DNA of 64,000 nucleotides, from assembly GCA_948567375.1 (NCBI GenBank), contig OX419759.1:39303-103302 (forward strand). Direction: 5' to 3'. Position numbers and translations under genes: made by a program. Source of the stretch: Lunularia cruciata. Taxonomy: Eukaryota; Streptophyta; Marchantiopsida; Lunulariales; Lunulariaceae. Under the pieces are notes generated by a model, which was given only the letters and a program-made list of their open reading frames with translations, searched no databases and had not been told where the DNA came from. Below are positions 23,739-37,400 of the stretch, piece after piece (positions within the stretch are counted from its first letter, which is position 1; each line of letters opens with the position of its first letter).

Positions 23739-24481
23739 TGTAATACTCCGAGGACAAAAGAAGAGAGAAAACACAGATTGCACACTCAAACATTAGATGC
23801 CCCAAGGGAGCACCTTCTCTTTATTATATAGGCAAAGAGTATCTCCTCCAAGGAAGCTCCACCATAGGATTAGGGACACAGATAGGTGACATGTCAGCAA
23901 GCTCCACCCTTGGATTACTTACTTGGATGGGTGACCTGTCTGGTCTAGGTCCTATCTGGTTGGTCAAATGAGCTTTGACCGGAGGGAATCTTTTAGGGAA
24001 TCTTCATGTAGGAATCTCAGAATCACATGAGTAAGGTACCATTGGAAAGCTTTCGACGAGACAAACCAAGGGGGAGGGAAGGCCAGCCTTTCCTCCATTG
24101 GGGGGGGGGGGAATCTGCACATTTTTGAGGCCTAATTCATCCGTTTAGGCCTCCAAAATTGCCTCCAAAGATTTCAGGTATATTTTGGTTCATACTCTAT
24201 TAGTAGAAGTCCTCTTTTGGTGATACCTCCTTTTGATCTGTTTAGTCCATCATGTGTAACATCCTTCTAGATGTTACCAAACCAATTCTCACCTTTAAAT
24301 CATATGTCTAGCTATTGGTTCTAAGGTTCTCAAGTCTATTTTGGTTTCTGCCCTATTAGTAGAAGTAATCTTTTGGTGATACTTCTATCTGATCTATTTT
24401 GACCATCATGTATAACATCATTCTAGATGTTACCAAACCGAATTTCACATCTAGATCATATGGCTAACCCTTGGTATTACA
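23739..24481 (-). mobile_element. Solo LTR (743 bp) with 5-bp target duplication
   Basis: The plus-strand ends are TGTAATACTCC and GGTATTACA, giving TGTAATAC...GTATTACA as 8-bp inverted ends. The flanks are CCTCA (23734-23738) and CCTCA (24482-24486), an exact 5-bp target duplication. The minus strand carries CCTATATAATAAAGAG, a TATA-type start, so the LTR is in minus orientation. A G run at 24100-24111 sits at the same place as in the copy at 11387-12134. No coding part remains, so the internal region was lost by LTR-LTR recombination. Confidence 0.92.
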
Positions 24482-24829
24482 CCTCAGTTCCATTTGTGGT
24501 GACTCAATTTGGAACTAATGCATACCCATGCAGATTAGGTTTTACATCTGTTTTCATGGTTAGTTATTTTGCGGCGTATGTAGTAGTACGTTGTCACGTA
24601 CATAGTTATAAGAAATAGTCCGGCAAATGCTTATTCTTTTCATCCTCGATATTAATAACTCTGCTAATTAAAACATAATTTGAGATTTGTGTCTATGTCA
24701 ACTTTATTCAATTCCCTTTCAGTAGTAGAGTTCTATCCATGCCACGTATTAACCAAACAAATACAACAAGTGTTTTAGTACAATATACACTTCTCTTTTC
24801 TCTAGGCTCGGAGTTACACAGAATGACAG
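24482..24829. other. Short spacer; nothing recognised
   Basis: No open frame, repeat or RNA gene was recognised. Confidence 0.5.
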
Positions 24830-25200
24830 ATATTACATTTGATACATTTTGTCAAAAAGAATCCAAGAGCATATCATATTAGATGCCAAAATTATATTTT
24901 TCATTTTACTACTTTTTGTAATATACTTTAAATATCATGTATTCTTGTTCTAAAAAAGCAATGGGTGGTATAATCCACTTAGAAAGTAATCACAGTACAT
25001 GATACTTCTTGGAATCTTCCGAAGAAGTATCATCTAATAGTTTGTGAACCATATGATTCTCAGACTTCTTAAATGCAATAGGCAGATTTTTCATGTCGAA
25101 AATATTAAAACCATTTTACCTCTCTCTTATCCTTGGACAACTCGATGGGTCTTCCCATCCTTCTTGTTGTCCTACGAGGTCGCCTTTTTCCTACGCAGAA
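24830..25200 (+). mobile_element. LINE A 3' end, decayed, with 3' tail
   Basis: TTTGATACATTTTGTC near 24838-24853 and following words match the coding end of LINE A at 670-930 at low identity. The tail at about 25085-25195 is well kept: CCATTTTACCTCTC, GATGGGTCTTCCCATC (hairpin arms intact), TTCTTGTTGTCCTAC and GGTCGCCTTTTTCC. Confidence 0.8.
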
Positions 25201-26974
25201 AGAAAGAAAACTCTTCTTAATGCTAACTCTACTCCGGAATATCATTACTTCCATTGATTCAAGATGTTGACTATATTACTACATACGTCGAGGGGCGAAG
25301 CCCATAGTAAGAAAAATGTTCTACTGTAACAACGACGACATGTGTCTCAACGACAACATGTGTCTGCTGCACACCTTGACCTCCCCCATACACCCCATCT
25401 TCCGTCACGAGTATAGATAGATATGAACTCAACCTGCACCAGATAGTGAGCCTCGGGGAATGAAAATCTGTTAGCACTCTTTCCCCCTTGAAGTGCTCCA
25501 ACAGAGATAGAGAAGTTGACATCTATTAGGGAACAATCTTGTCCGATCATGTACATCCCCTAATATCGCACATGTATAATGCGTTTGTCGATCTTAGACT
25601 CCTTCCTCCGTGAAAACTTTAAAGTTTAGAGTTGTTCGAAGTGAGTTGTCAATATAGTTCGAGCAGAATCTTAACTCCGATATTATTTAACAAGTCAAGC
25701 GTGGTCCGAAATCATGTAGACCACTTTATCCCTGGCCATCACATATATTTACAACGGTAGAATCGCAAAATCTTGATAGAGTTGATAACCTCAAATCTGG
25801 CGAGGTTTCACCTAACTCTACAGTCGCTGCTGTAGCATCCTGTCATTATCCTCACATGCCTATAATGCCGGCGTAAGTGTAAAGCTTATGCAGTAGGGGG
25901 TTCAGTTAGGTCATTTTCGTGGTCATAAAATATTCTATGAAATATACCATAGATTACAGATCACGAGAAGAAAATCAATGAATTTGACAGAAGCACCTCC
26001 CGTAACTCTCTAAAGATTACCGGGGCCCGATTTTCAGAACCCATATGCTATTACGGGTCTTCGGAAGGTCCCGTAGACCATAAAACCCTAAAAGTTGACC
26101 CGAAATCTACATCCCACCGAAAACAATCTAAGCCTAATTATTTAATTAAGGCTATATTCATAAGTAGACGTGGAATTACTTGCAGGGACCTTGGAATTAT
26201 TTACAAGACGTGCCCCTTCTCCATAAGTTTCGGAACTAAAACCCCCCAGTATGACATACTTGTGGTGTGTTCCATCTCAGAGCAGCAGGAAACGTACATT
26301 CCGAGTCACCAACTTCAGCACACTTTATATTCTTTCTACAAACCAAGGCACACCAACCTTCAACAGGATTGTTCCACCAACCAGTACTTTTATCTGCTTG
26401 TACTTTTATCTGCTTATCTGTACTTGATCTGCTTGAGTTAAAGAAATGTCCCATATCAACCCATTGACGTGGAAACTACGGTTAATCTTGCCTATATTTG
26501 GAAAAGTATATTTACATATTTACTCAGAAAAATATTGGGAATAAATATATAGAACCGGCGATTCATGTAATAAAATTTTATCAAGACTAACCAAATTGTC
26601 AGTTAAGCCTCTCAGTAAAAAGGGACCTCGCTGATGACCCAACTAAGTTATCTAACGTCCACTTGAATAAAAGTGAACGCCAAAGAACTTAAGTGGTAGT
26701 CAATAAGATGTTTGGCACGGGATAATCATAAGTGGTTGATCTCAATCGAGATTTTTATTTTGTAATGTCACTTTTTTTTATCATTATATTAATTGTACCT
26801 ATTATTATTGATATCAATTAAAAGCTTGGGATTTATTACTCTATTAGTTAAGCCTGTTGTTGTCCATGCAAAGTATTTTTTATCGCTGAACAATTTTGTG
26901 AATTCAAGATTAATATAAACATAAACCTAAGCTATATTGTCAAGGAATATGATTCATTTTGATATTAAAAAAAA
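25201..26974. other. Intergenic; no gene recognised
   Basis: About 1.8 kb without a supported feature. Open frames of 60-80 codons at 25271-25556 and 26236-26467 overlap on both strands and show no family motif. Confidence 0.55.
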
Positions 26975-28100
26975 AGGGCAGCCCAAGTACTCTCAACCTC
27001 TTGGCCAACCCTCTTTTCCATTGACACATTAGCTACCATATAGGCAATACATCCACCTGCCTCGAAGAACCTTCCTTTGTTCCTCCATGCTTATATTCTA
27101 GATGAGGAGTTATAACTCATAAACTCCTACTTTGCCCATGCTCTACTCCATTCTTATATTTCTCTATGAGTATGCCATCAGGGCTAATTTTTTAGGTTCT
27201 ACAAGATTTCCACTCCCTAGATGCTCTAGTTTAAGTTTTTCCCTTCTCTTTGTTTTCTATTGGTGCATTGTCGCAAGTCATGTGCCCCTTGGAGCAACTC
27301 ATGATTTGGTGCTTCTTGTTTCTAGCTCTTATGAAGGAAACCTTAGGAGTGCACCCCATTGCAATCAAGGATGTTTATTTGCACTTGGTTTCTTTGTGTT
27401 ATTTGCTTATAGTTGCGACATTCTTTTTCTTCCTTCTTGTCTCCTTATCAATTTGCTGTGGCTATGAGATGTTTATTGTGTGCATTTGAGCATCCTTTGA
27501 CATTCATCCCAATTGGATGGTGGTCCAAGTTGATGTCTCTAATGCTTTCAATACCATTTCTTTGTCAAACATTGTTGATGCTCTTTGCACAATTGGCAAT
27601 GAAATTCTTCTTGATCTTGTTTGTCAATACCTTCTAGGTATTAAGACACCTCTATTATATAGCTACCATTTTTTATTAGGAGAGTTCACACAATTAACAT
27701 CAATTGAGTGCACATGGCAAGAAGATCTCCTTTGATGGCCTCTCTTTGCCAACATGCATTACACAACTTTATGACAAGTGGCAATAGATTTTGTCTTATC
27801 TTTTCTCATCTCTCTTGGATGACACTCATATTGTAGGCCTGTTTGAGGAGGTAGTTAAAGCAATGTCTGGTTTTATGCTTAGCTTAGAGGCCTTAGGTTT
27901 GTATTAAGTACATACTCACAAATGAAAGGCCTAGAGCTCATGCACAATCCCTACTTCCTTTTGAATTCCCACTAGGATTCTAGTTCCTCATATGTGGTTT
28001 GAAAATTTTGAGCTATCCTTTAAGATAAGAGGATTTTTGTAGTTTGTCATCTTAGAAAGTTAGTATAGGCACAATCCATGCTCATTGTGTTGCTCTCATG
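26975..28100 (+). mobile_element. LINE family B fragment (reverse transcriptase region)
   Basis: It starts after an A run at GGGCAGCCCAAGTACTCTC, which matches GAAGCCCAAGCACTCTC near 12562. Motif A reads VVQVDVSNAFNTIS near 27518-27562. The block LTSIECTWQEDLL follows near 27695-27733. The catalytic block reads LDDTHIVGLFEEVVKAM near 27812-27862, with both Asp residues kept. It is a decayed, internally open fragment lacking the nuclease end. The 3' boundary is uncertain. Confidence 0.75.
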
Positions 28101-28849
28101 TCTTCAAAGTTTTTTTTGTTGATCAAATTAGGCTTAAGTGCTAGAGAAAGATCACAAAGAAAGTAGTTGCTAAGAGAATTCTCCCAAAAGAAGGTGGAAC
28201 TTGCAGTGGTATCACAAAAGTCAAAATAGATCAGCACTCAGGATAATCTTGAGTGCTTATGCGCCATGGTGCCAAGTACCATGCTGGCACTTGTACTTAA
28301 GTGCTGTTATGATTTGAATGCATTGCCAACTCAGTCAAAAATTCCTACTAAGGGCCATTATAGTAAAAATAATTATTAGCATTTGGCGTGCAGGCTTGGC
28401 ACGTGAGAAAGTGACCAATCAAGAAAGATTTGTGGATGAGAAGGCAACATGTAGCCATGGAAGACGTGCAAATAATGACTACTCACCTACTTTTTAACAA
28501 CCAAGAGGCTGAAGAATGACCAAGGAACTAGACTATAGATTGGAGAGTTCAACCAACAACTACACTTTTTGGAGAACTGCCACACCTTTGCAGCTAATCA
28601 TGTAGAATTGACACCTAGTCAAGAATTGAGAGTTCAAAAAATTCCAACTTGGGTAGCATTGAGAGTGATTCTCAATAATAGAGTATATCAAGACTTAGCC
28701 CTTGCTTTCTCCTTACCCATAAAAAATCATGGTGTTTTCATCCGAAACCTAAAGAAAGATCCTAGATGCCATCCTTAGGTCTCTTATTGTGAATAAATGG
28801 GTGATATACTATAGAATTAGATTGATCCAAAGAAAAAAATTAGGGTTCT
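28101..28849. other. Unrecognised spacer
   Basis: No motif was found. A 69-codon open frame at 28569-28778 has no relatives that I can name. Confidence 0.4.
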
Positions 28850-29640
28850 TGGTCTAGAATTGGGAATTGAGTGATTTTTCATCATACATGAGATGAGAGG
28901 AAAGAGAGAGAAGACACCAAGGCAAATGAGAAGGAATTCCAACAAAAAGGAAGCATTGGCAAATGGTTCTCAACCTAGATGTAGGAGTTATAGGACCAAT
29001 GACTCTTGAAAAAAAACTCACAAACAAGGAGCTGACTACCAAGATCATGGCTAATTTCAACTACAAAAGGTCAAAGAACAATGAGAGAGTAGCCAATTAC
29101 AAAAAGGTGGAGAGTATCCATTACAAAGATCCTATGAGGAGAGCCATAATAGAAGCAAATATGAAGGTTATCAAACCCAAAGAAACTACCTACTTAACCA
29201 ATAGCCAGGCTTTTTTCTTAATTATATGTACTCAAGCAAGCCAATTGATTTGGATGAAATGTTTAATCAATATGCTACCCTACACCAAGACATTAAGGAG
29301 GATGAAGTGATACATACCTAACTCTATTTGCGATTCACTTTTACATGTGAACTAATCTCCTAACTTGAGAGGAGAGAAAGAGATTTCCCACTTATTTTCA
29401 TCATGTAGGTTATTTTGATGAACAACCTAAAGAACTAATCTTAACTACCAAGTATAGAGAGAACCATGTCAAATTCATTGAGATTGGACTCTTTGTGCTG
29501 GTGGATGAAGAATTGGGTATGCCAAAGATTGCCAAGAAGAAGAAGAGCACTTCAAAGAAGAAGCCTCCATGACATGTTGGCTATGTTGGGAGGAAGATAT
29601 CAACATTGAAGCCAAAATTCTAGACCTTATCATAGGGGTA
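28850..29640 (+). mobile_element. Decayed fragment of the coiled-coil element family (N-terminal coding region)
   Basis: The frame at 28963-29310 gives Y-K-K-V-E-S, K-D-P-M-R-R-A-I-I-E-A-N-M-K-V-I-K-P-K-E and TTYLTNSQAFFL. These match YKVESYKNPVKRGIVSALMA and ILKPERTTYVMKHQAVFF in the copies at 33282-33665 and 38896-39504. The order is the same and the decay is greater, so this is an older copy. Confidence 0.65.
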
Positions 29641-29965
29641 TAGACCAAAATTGGAGAAGGATCAATGCACTCATTACCAATGCCAATTTAGGAAGGTACA
29701 TATTTATTCATACACTTAGCTACACTACAACTGGTTGGCAACTTTGCTACCCTAATACCAAGCTAAATGTCCAAAAATTATGGATTACACCGCACTTGTC
29801 CAAAACATGCACAAGCAAGTCTGCACTTGGAAGTATCATGCATATATACATCGCTACACAACATACATCACTATCAACATCATACACTATAGAAGCACAA
29901 CCCACACATAAGTCATACATGAAATCTAAAGTGCCACAATAACCAATTCTTCTTCAACTCAAATC
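29641..29965. other. Spacer left of composite element B
   Basis: The sequence up to the ACACT duplication at 29966 probably continues the LTR-like minus-strand fragment seen at 43145-43560, since both sides share the words CAAATC and ACTCAAATC at the break. No gene was seen. Confidence 0.4.
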
Positions 29966-30653
29966 ACACTTGTGGTACCCACATTTTTGTGTATTTACAA
30001 ATCTTTAAGAAGAAGTGTATTGTGGAAACCAAATTCCATCTAAATGAAGAAGAAAAGGATGGAATTATGTGTGTTTAGAGTAGACCCAAAGAATTTGACC
30101 TTGGGTTAGAGGAAGAAGTACTTGGAGGGGATGTATGGAGAGAGAGAGAGACCGGTAGAAGGTCATCTTTGTATTGGGAGGTTCAACCTGATATGAAGAA
30201 CTTGTAACAAATTTTCTTTGGGGTAGGCCAGCCAAGAAGGTACAATTAAAGAAACCGCTAGGTGAGACAAATGCTTTGAGAGTGACAAGAAACAAACATG
30301 CAAAAGTGGTGAGTGTCAATTTCAAAATTGACTGGAGAAAGACTGTGACCCAAAGCACTGTAAAATTAAGACTTTGTCAATGGAAATCAGAAATACCAAG
30401 AAGATATCATGTTCCTTTGAGTAGCTATCCTACATGAATGTGAATCATGAAGCCAAACCAAGAGAGAAATTTTTTGAAGTCCAAAAGGGGTTAGAGTTTT
30501 GTGTCCAGGGGTAGTGATACTTTTCCAATGCCAAAGAATCTGTGAGCACATAATGGCCAAGGAAGGTGGTAAGAAGAGCTCCTCACTTGCAATGAGGAGT
30601 CTTGCAATTCATAGATTAGATGTAGTGGTGTGAAATAAGGTCATCAAGAGACT

Positions 30654-33600
30654 TGTGACAACCCGGAAAATATCACTTTTGTGGTAATCGGGTAAGTAAA
30701 GTTTGTTCCCGTAGAGATACAAATCAGAATTGGTCAAATACGAAGTCAAACAGTAACAGATAGTTCTTCTTGAGTTCTTCTTTAATCTCTTAGGTAGAAA
30801 CCACACCAAGAAGAGAGTAACAAGCATTGATTCAGTCTTGTCACAAATTCACACTCCTTAATCACAACTCCATCAAATCTTTCCAAACAATCTTGATTGT
30901 GATGATTCAGGCTCTCCCAAAAATGGCACTTCACTGCAAAACGACTTCGCCTCAAAATTGTGTTCCACCCCTCCACTGAAGGCACAACTTCCTTGATCAA
31001 ATTTGCTTCACATCAACTTTGCACTGCATTCACAAATGTAGAATACTACCAACACTACAATTCCTTTCAGATCTGTCAAGGCATTGCTTTGATTGCACTT
31101 CACTTAGGATCAAACACACAGAATGAAGATCAAGGCTGCAGAATCCAACATCCAACAAGCACACTGACTTGCACTTTGAATTTCTCCACACACTCACAAA
31201 CACAAACACAAAGTTGATACTCGGAATCAAGCTTAAGTGACAAGCACTGCTTCACAACACTTTGCTTTATCTATTCTCAGAATTATGAGCACTGAACAAC
31301 ATAAGACTGCGAATGCCACTCTTAGATAGTGAAGCAATTGACAATTATCTTCCTAATGTACCTCTTCCTTATGACTCTACAAACCTACAGATCCAAAATG
31401 ACAATGCACCTCTTTATATCTGCATGTTCAAATCTCAAATTGGTTTTTGATCCGATCCAATGTCTACCTCTTCCTTGGCTTTCAAACCCGAACCCACAGT
31501 AACTGTACTTCCTACTACTCTATCCTTGGGTTTCATAATTCCTACATCTTCTACCAGATCTAATAATTCTTTTTCCTGATCTGAAATTTCACTAGTGGGT
31601 AATCTATCTAACTCTTTATTTGCTGACCTACTCTTCTCTAATGTCTCCAATGGTAACTATGAAGACATCTATACTCCTACTTCATCTACTTCGGGTTTGG
31701 CTTTAACATCTTTCCAAAGTTTATCTATCTCTAACTTCACTAGATCTAATCTAATCATGATATTGTCTTTGACTTCCAATATCTTCCTATCTACCCGAGT
31801 TTTGAGACTAATCAATAGAGCATTCAAGTCTGTATCCTTTGCATGTCTCCTCCTTGTCTCTTGCACCAACAACTTCAACTCGTGCAGCCTTGTCTCTTCA
31901 ATACAAATACTGGCCTCTGTACTCAACATTGCATTCATCTTGGTTACGATCTCCTTCAATGGCTCCAATCTCATCTTCCTTTCACGCTCTCAATCTACAA
32001 GCCAATCTTCTCTATACATTGCCAACTCTGCCTCAAACTCGACTTTCATAGTTTCCTTCTCCTTCTCCTTCTGCACAATCTTCTCCTCCTGATTACGAAG
32101 TAACTCTCGTAATCTCTCTTCTTCCCTATATCTCATTGTCAACCCTTGCTACCATAGTTGCTTCTTCTCTTCTACACTCTCCATCACTCTATCGAGTTCT
32201 TGTTCCTTCTCTGCTACCCTCGCCATAGCATGGATAATTTCTAGTCTAGAATTAGCAAACTGCTACTTCAAGATTTTGTACTCTGCTACTTGTCTCTCCC
32301 TTGCTATGTCACTCTTCTTCACAAGTTCTTCTCTATACCTCGCTTCTCTCTTCAAGTCCTCAATAACTTGATTCTGTACTACTGCCTCTCCTTGCAGTAC
32401 TTCCCTCTCCTCCTCACCTTGGGTTATACTCTTCTTCAACTTTGAGTTCTCTTCTTCCAATCTCACCAATACCTGCAACACAGTCTTCACCTCTGGACAT
32501 GTAGACTGCATCTCCTTCTTCTTGTGCTCCAACTTCACCAACAACAGGCACACAATTTCTCGTACTCCACTCCCTCACTCGCACCTACTTCCCTTTGTGT
32601 AGAAATCTCCTCTCTTACCTCTTCTTCTCCTTATACTCGCCTTCTTCTCTGTAGTCATCGTATCGGAATAAACACTTCACTCCCCAAGCTAGCATTCACT
32701 TCTTCCTTTTCCTTACTCAGACCCGCTTCACACTTCACCTTGCATCTCGACCAAACTCCTCTCTGAATCATGAACTTCTTCTCCTTTGGCTCGGGTATCT
32801 TGTCCTCCAACTTCACATTATTTTCTTGCTCAAGCTCCACCCAAACTTCTTCTTCTTCTTCTTCTTCCATAACAGGCACTGACGTCATCTCCCCACCTTC
32901 ATCACTATTGCTACTCGTATCTCCACTTTGCAGCATGAGCTCTGTTTCTTCCTTATGTTCTGAGTCTTTGGACTTGCACTCGGCTTCATCTTCTGAGTCT
33001 TTCCTTTGACAATGCAATCACCACTATGCCTCTCCTCGGGTTTCTTCTCTTGGTCTTCCAAGGTCTTGTCTTCTCCACATCTTTGGCTTCTCCTTGTCGA
33101 CTCTACTTCTTCAACTTTGGAGTACTTACTTCTACCTCCATGCTCTTGCCCGTCTTTGCATAGTACTCATCCGTGCTTTGGATTTGAAGAATGTATTGCT
33201 GCTCCTCCGCGTCAACTTCTCTTCTCAAGTCGGGATGGAAGTGAGACACCATTCTGTTGCGCTCCACCGAATTGAGCAAATTCAACCCGAGGTAGAAATT
33301 TGCTGCAAATGGCATGATGTAGTATGGAGGCAACTTATACCACAAATTCCACACCATCTGTCTTGTCCTCCCATGGAAGCACCTCGTCCAATTGATAGTT
33401 TCTCCTGCAACATCATATGGAAGAACACCGCTTGGTGTTTCATCACATAAGTCGTTCTCTCCGGCTTCAGGATTGCCATGAGAGCACTCACGATCCCTCT
33501 CTTCACTGGATTTTTGTAACTCTCAACCTTATACCCATTCGTTGTTCTTTTTGAAGAGAAAGCATCCCTCACTTCTTGGGTTTCTTCTGCTTCTCCTCCC

Positions 33601-34456
33601 TTCCCCAAGAATGTGGCACCTTGCTCTATGCCTGCCTCTCTTCCTAGCACTAGTCTCCAATCCAACTCTATCCAGCAAGCCGGATTTCCTCTCTTCTATT
33701 CTTCCTTAGGGGCATCAAGACACTTACTCTTGATTATCTCCATCATGAAACCTGGAAAACTCACATTCCAGTTCTATGCCAAGAATGTGATCCGAAGTCG
33801 GCTCAAGACTTTGATTCTTGTGATCACATCTAACCTCTGAATTGCATGATTTCTCACTATGAATTCGGAGTTCTTCTTTCCTCCTCCCACCTTTCCTGCT
33901 TCCTCATTGTCTCTTGGTTTCACTCTCTTGAATTCTCCTCTACACACTAGCACGTCTTCAACTCTACTTCCCTTCCCACAATCACCTATATGACGACTCC
34001 TCAACGGCAAAGGAAAATTGCTTGACATTGCTTTGTCGTTAGCCCAATTCTTATAGAGTCATGCCTTATTTGTCTCTCTTCAATTTGAGTTTCTAACAAG
34101 AAATCACACCTCTTGCATGCGCCTATCACTTTCAATTTCAATTTCAATTGTACTTCATGCATATGGGCCGCCGGTTTTGAATAGTCCCTTCTTGAATTTC
34201 TTGCCCCGAAGAAAGGTTGTTACACTGTCTTTGCCTTAGGTTGAGCTCCCCCTGATACAAAGACTCCTTACTTTGGGTTGTATGCTGACAAGGCAAATTT
34301 GAGTACTTTGCCTTATGATCCGAAGCCACTTTACCTTGGGTTTCATCCCAAAGACTTTTTTTCTTTGCCTTCTTTGGCCATACAGGCGCAATCCGACTTA
34401 TCTATACACTTCTTCTTCTCCATTTTGAAAAAAAAACAAAAGATGTGGGTACCATA
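30654..34456 (-). mobile_element. Coiled-coil element, copy 1 (3803 bp), duplication AGACT
   Basis: On the plus strand it begins TGTGACAACCCGG and ends GGGTACCATA. AGACT is present at 30649-30653 and again at 34457-34461. Read on the minus strand, there is a leader of about 0.4 kb, coding sequence from about 34028 to 31435, and a terminal non-coding region of about 0.78 kb. Coding pieces: N-terminal region (33665-33282 and 33357-33103: KPERTTYVMKHQAVFF, LPPYYIMPFAANFYLGLNLL), an acidic Glu/Ser region (33017-32655) and coiled coil (32553-32263, 31974-31669, 31650-31435). The frame is broken several times. The ends are not repeated internally, so it has no LTRs. It sits inside element B. Confidence 0.85.
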
Positions 34457-37400
34457 AGACTTCATATTACATTTTTGGCCTAGAACTATGTGGTACCCTA
34501 AACCTTTTGTTTTTTTAGTATTTGTTCTATTTTGAAGAAGAAGTGTACATACAAAGTCATATTGAACCCAAATGGCATTAGAAAGAGAAGAATTGTGTCT
34601 TTGGGTTGTAACCCAAAGTAAAGTGACTTTGTGTCAGAAGCAAAGTACTTGGATCAGACCTGGCCAGAGAAATCCAAAGTAAGGGAACTTCGTCTTGGGG
34701 TGATCAACCAATGCAAAGACGGCATAGCAACTTCCCTTTGGATGGGCGAATTAAGAAAAGATAGGCAAGAAAAGAGCAGACAAGGCACAAACCACTAACT
34801 TGGATAATGCCAAGATGAATTCATGCAGAAAGGGTGAGTCTTAGTGAAGAGGGATGGAGGAATGGAGGAAAGACTGATCAACAAAGAAGAGGGGTGGAGG
34901 GATGAAGAATTGACTGATCAATAAAGAACTATAAAATCAGGACTTTGTCGAGGGGATTTTGAAATGTCACTAAAGTATCTTAAACCACTAAGTAGTTGAA
35001 TTAAAAGAGTGCTTGTAGCCAAGCTAGTCAAGCATCTGATATTTAACAATTCTGAAGGAGTTAGGATCTCAAGACTAGGAGACGTCAAAATTATCTTTTA
35101 GATACCATGCGTTAGAGATCACACAATGCCAAGGAATGCGTTGAGTTTTCCAGGTTTCATGGCAAAAGTAGCTTTAAGTGATTGTGAGGAAGGACCTGAG
35201 AATGAAGGGAGGAGAGGCATCCATCTTGATGGACAAAGTCAGATTGGAGATGGGTATTGGGAAGAGAGGCCGGTGAGGAAAATGGTGCAATGTTTCTTGG
35301 GAAAGGAGGGTCTACGGAGGGGACAAATGAAATTCAAAATTCCTTCATGACACCATGCACAAAGAATGGGTACAAAGTTGATACCTATCGGGACCAATAA
35401 GACAAAGCATTGTTGGGGTGATGATGGCACTATTCAAGCCCAATTGCATGATGTATGTAATGAAGCATCATACAATATTCTTCCACCAACTGTTTACAAG
35501 AGCGCTGGTGAATTGGGCAAAGTGTTTTCACCAAAGAAAACAATAGATGGTGTAGTTTAGGGTACAATCTCTCCAATGCTGGAGAGATCAGAATGCTCCT
35601 CACTATTTGGTACAATTTGCTGCCCATTTCTACTTCAGACTGAATCTAATGAAGGAGACTAAGCAAAGAAAGATGATGTCGCATTTTCATTTGGAGTTAC
35701 AATAGACTGCAGATGATGAGAAACAACAATATATCCAACATATCCAAAGTAGTGATGAAAACTATGCAAGAACAAGGCAATATATGAGAGTAGTAGTAAA
35801 CATTCCAAAGATGAGGAAGCAACATCATCCTAAGGAGAGTTTGTTGCCAGTTCAGCCAAAGAAGATGAGGAAGGTGAGCCCAAAGCAAGAAGTCATAGTG
35901 ATCAATGAGTTGTTGGGAGCAAAAGAATCAGAAGGTGAAGTCGAATATAAGACACAAGACTTGGGAAAAGAAGAAGAACCAGAGTTGATGTTGTAAAGTG
36001 AAGGGTTGAGCAATGGAAGTGAAGGGGAGGTAGAGGTTCAGCAACAAGAAGAAGATAATGCTGACAAGGAAGAGCAAGAGTTCCATGTGGCAATAGATTG
36101 TATAGAAGGAGGTAGAAACCTATGTCAAGAATTGCCGAGCCTGGAGATAGAAGAAACTTTGGAGGCTGAGCCAAAGTCAAAAGTTTAGAGAGGTAAAAGA
36201 GGGAGAAGGAGTGTTCCTAGTACGGAGGCAGAAGCAAGTAATATAATCCCGATAGTAGAGGAGGGGGAAAGCTCAGATGAAGTGCTCTTGAGAGTTAGAA
36301 GATTAAGACTTCAGAGTAGAGCTTCAGTAGAAGAAGTGAGGAGAGAAGAATGTAAGCAATATGAGAGCTTATGCGTCTTTGATGGGGTAGAGTACTTGTC
36401 ATAGATAGTTTGTCCCTTTTTGTTGCAATTGTAGAAGAAGAGAGAAGAGTTGAAGAGAGATCACTTAGGAGTGAAAGATTGTGACAACCTGGCAAATATC
36501 ACTTTTGCAATAATTGGGTAAGTAAAGTTTGTTCCCGTAGAGATACGAGTCAGAAATTTCCAAATACTAAGCAAACAGTAACAATGTAGTTCTTCTTGGT
36601 TGTGTCTTTAATCTCTCAGGTAGAAATCACACCCAGAAGAGAGTAACAAGCACTGATTTGCAGTCTTGTCACAAATTAACACTTCTTAATCACAACACCT
36701 TCAATTCTTTCCAAATAATCTTGATTGTGATGATTCAGGCTCTCCCAAAAATGACACTTCATTGCAAAACAACTTTGCCTCAGAATTTTGTTCCACCCCT
36801 CCACTAAAAGGCACAACTTCCTTGATCGAAATTGCTTCACATCAACCTCGCACTGCACTCACAAATGGAGAATACTACCAACACTACAATTCCTCTCAGA
36901 TCTATCAAGGTATTGCTTTGATTGCACTTCACTCAGGATCAAACACACAGAATGAAGATCAAGGCTGTGGAATTCAACATCTAACAAGCACACTGACTTG
37001 CACTTCAAATTTCTTCAAACACTCACAAACACAATCACAAAGCTGATACTTGGAATCAAGCTCAAGCGACGAGCACTACTTCACAACACTTTGCTTTATC
37101 TATTCTAAAAAATAATGAGCACTGAACAACAATTCTTTGCAAATGTCACTCTTAAATAGTGAACAAATTGACAATTCTAACAACTATACCGTTCTACAAC
37201 TCTTCTAACCTGTAGATCCAAAATGACAATGCACTTCTTCATATATGCCTCTTCATAGCTCAAAACTGTTACTACTCCAATCTGATGTCTACTTCTTCTT
37301 TGGCTTTCAAACCCGAACCCAAAGTAATTTTACTTCCTACTACTCTATCTTCGGGTTTCATATCTTCTACTTCTTCTACCAGATCCAACAATTCTCTTTC

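Noticed and set aside
30654-31430. Reading the terminal 0.78-kb region of the coiled-coil element as an LTR
   Set aside because: It begins with an LTR-like TGTGACAACC, but the opposite end of copies 1 and 2 carries a different sequence and the region occurs only once per element.
32843-32868. CTT trinucleotide run as a microsatellite of interest
   Set aside because: It encodes the Glu run in the acidic linker of the coiled-coil element and is explained by that.
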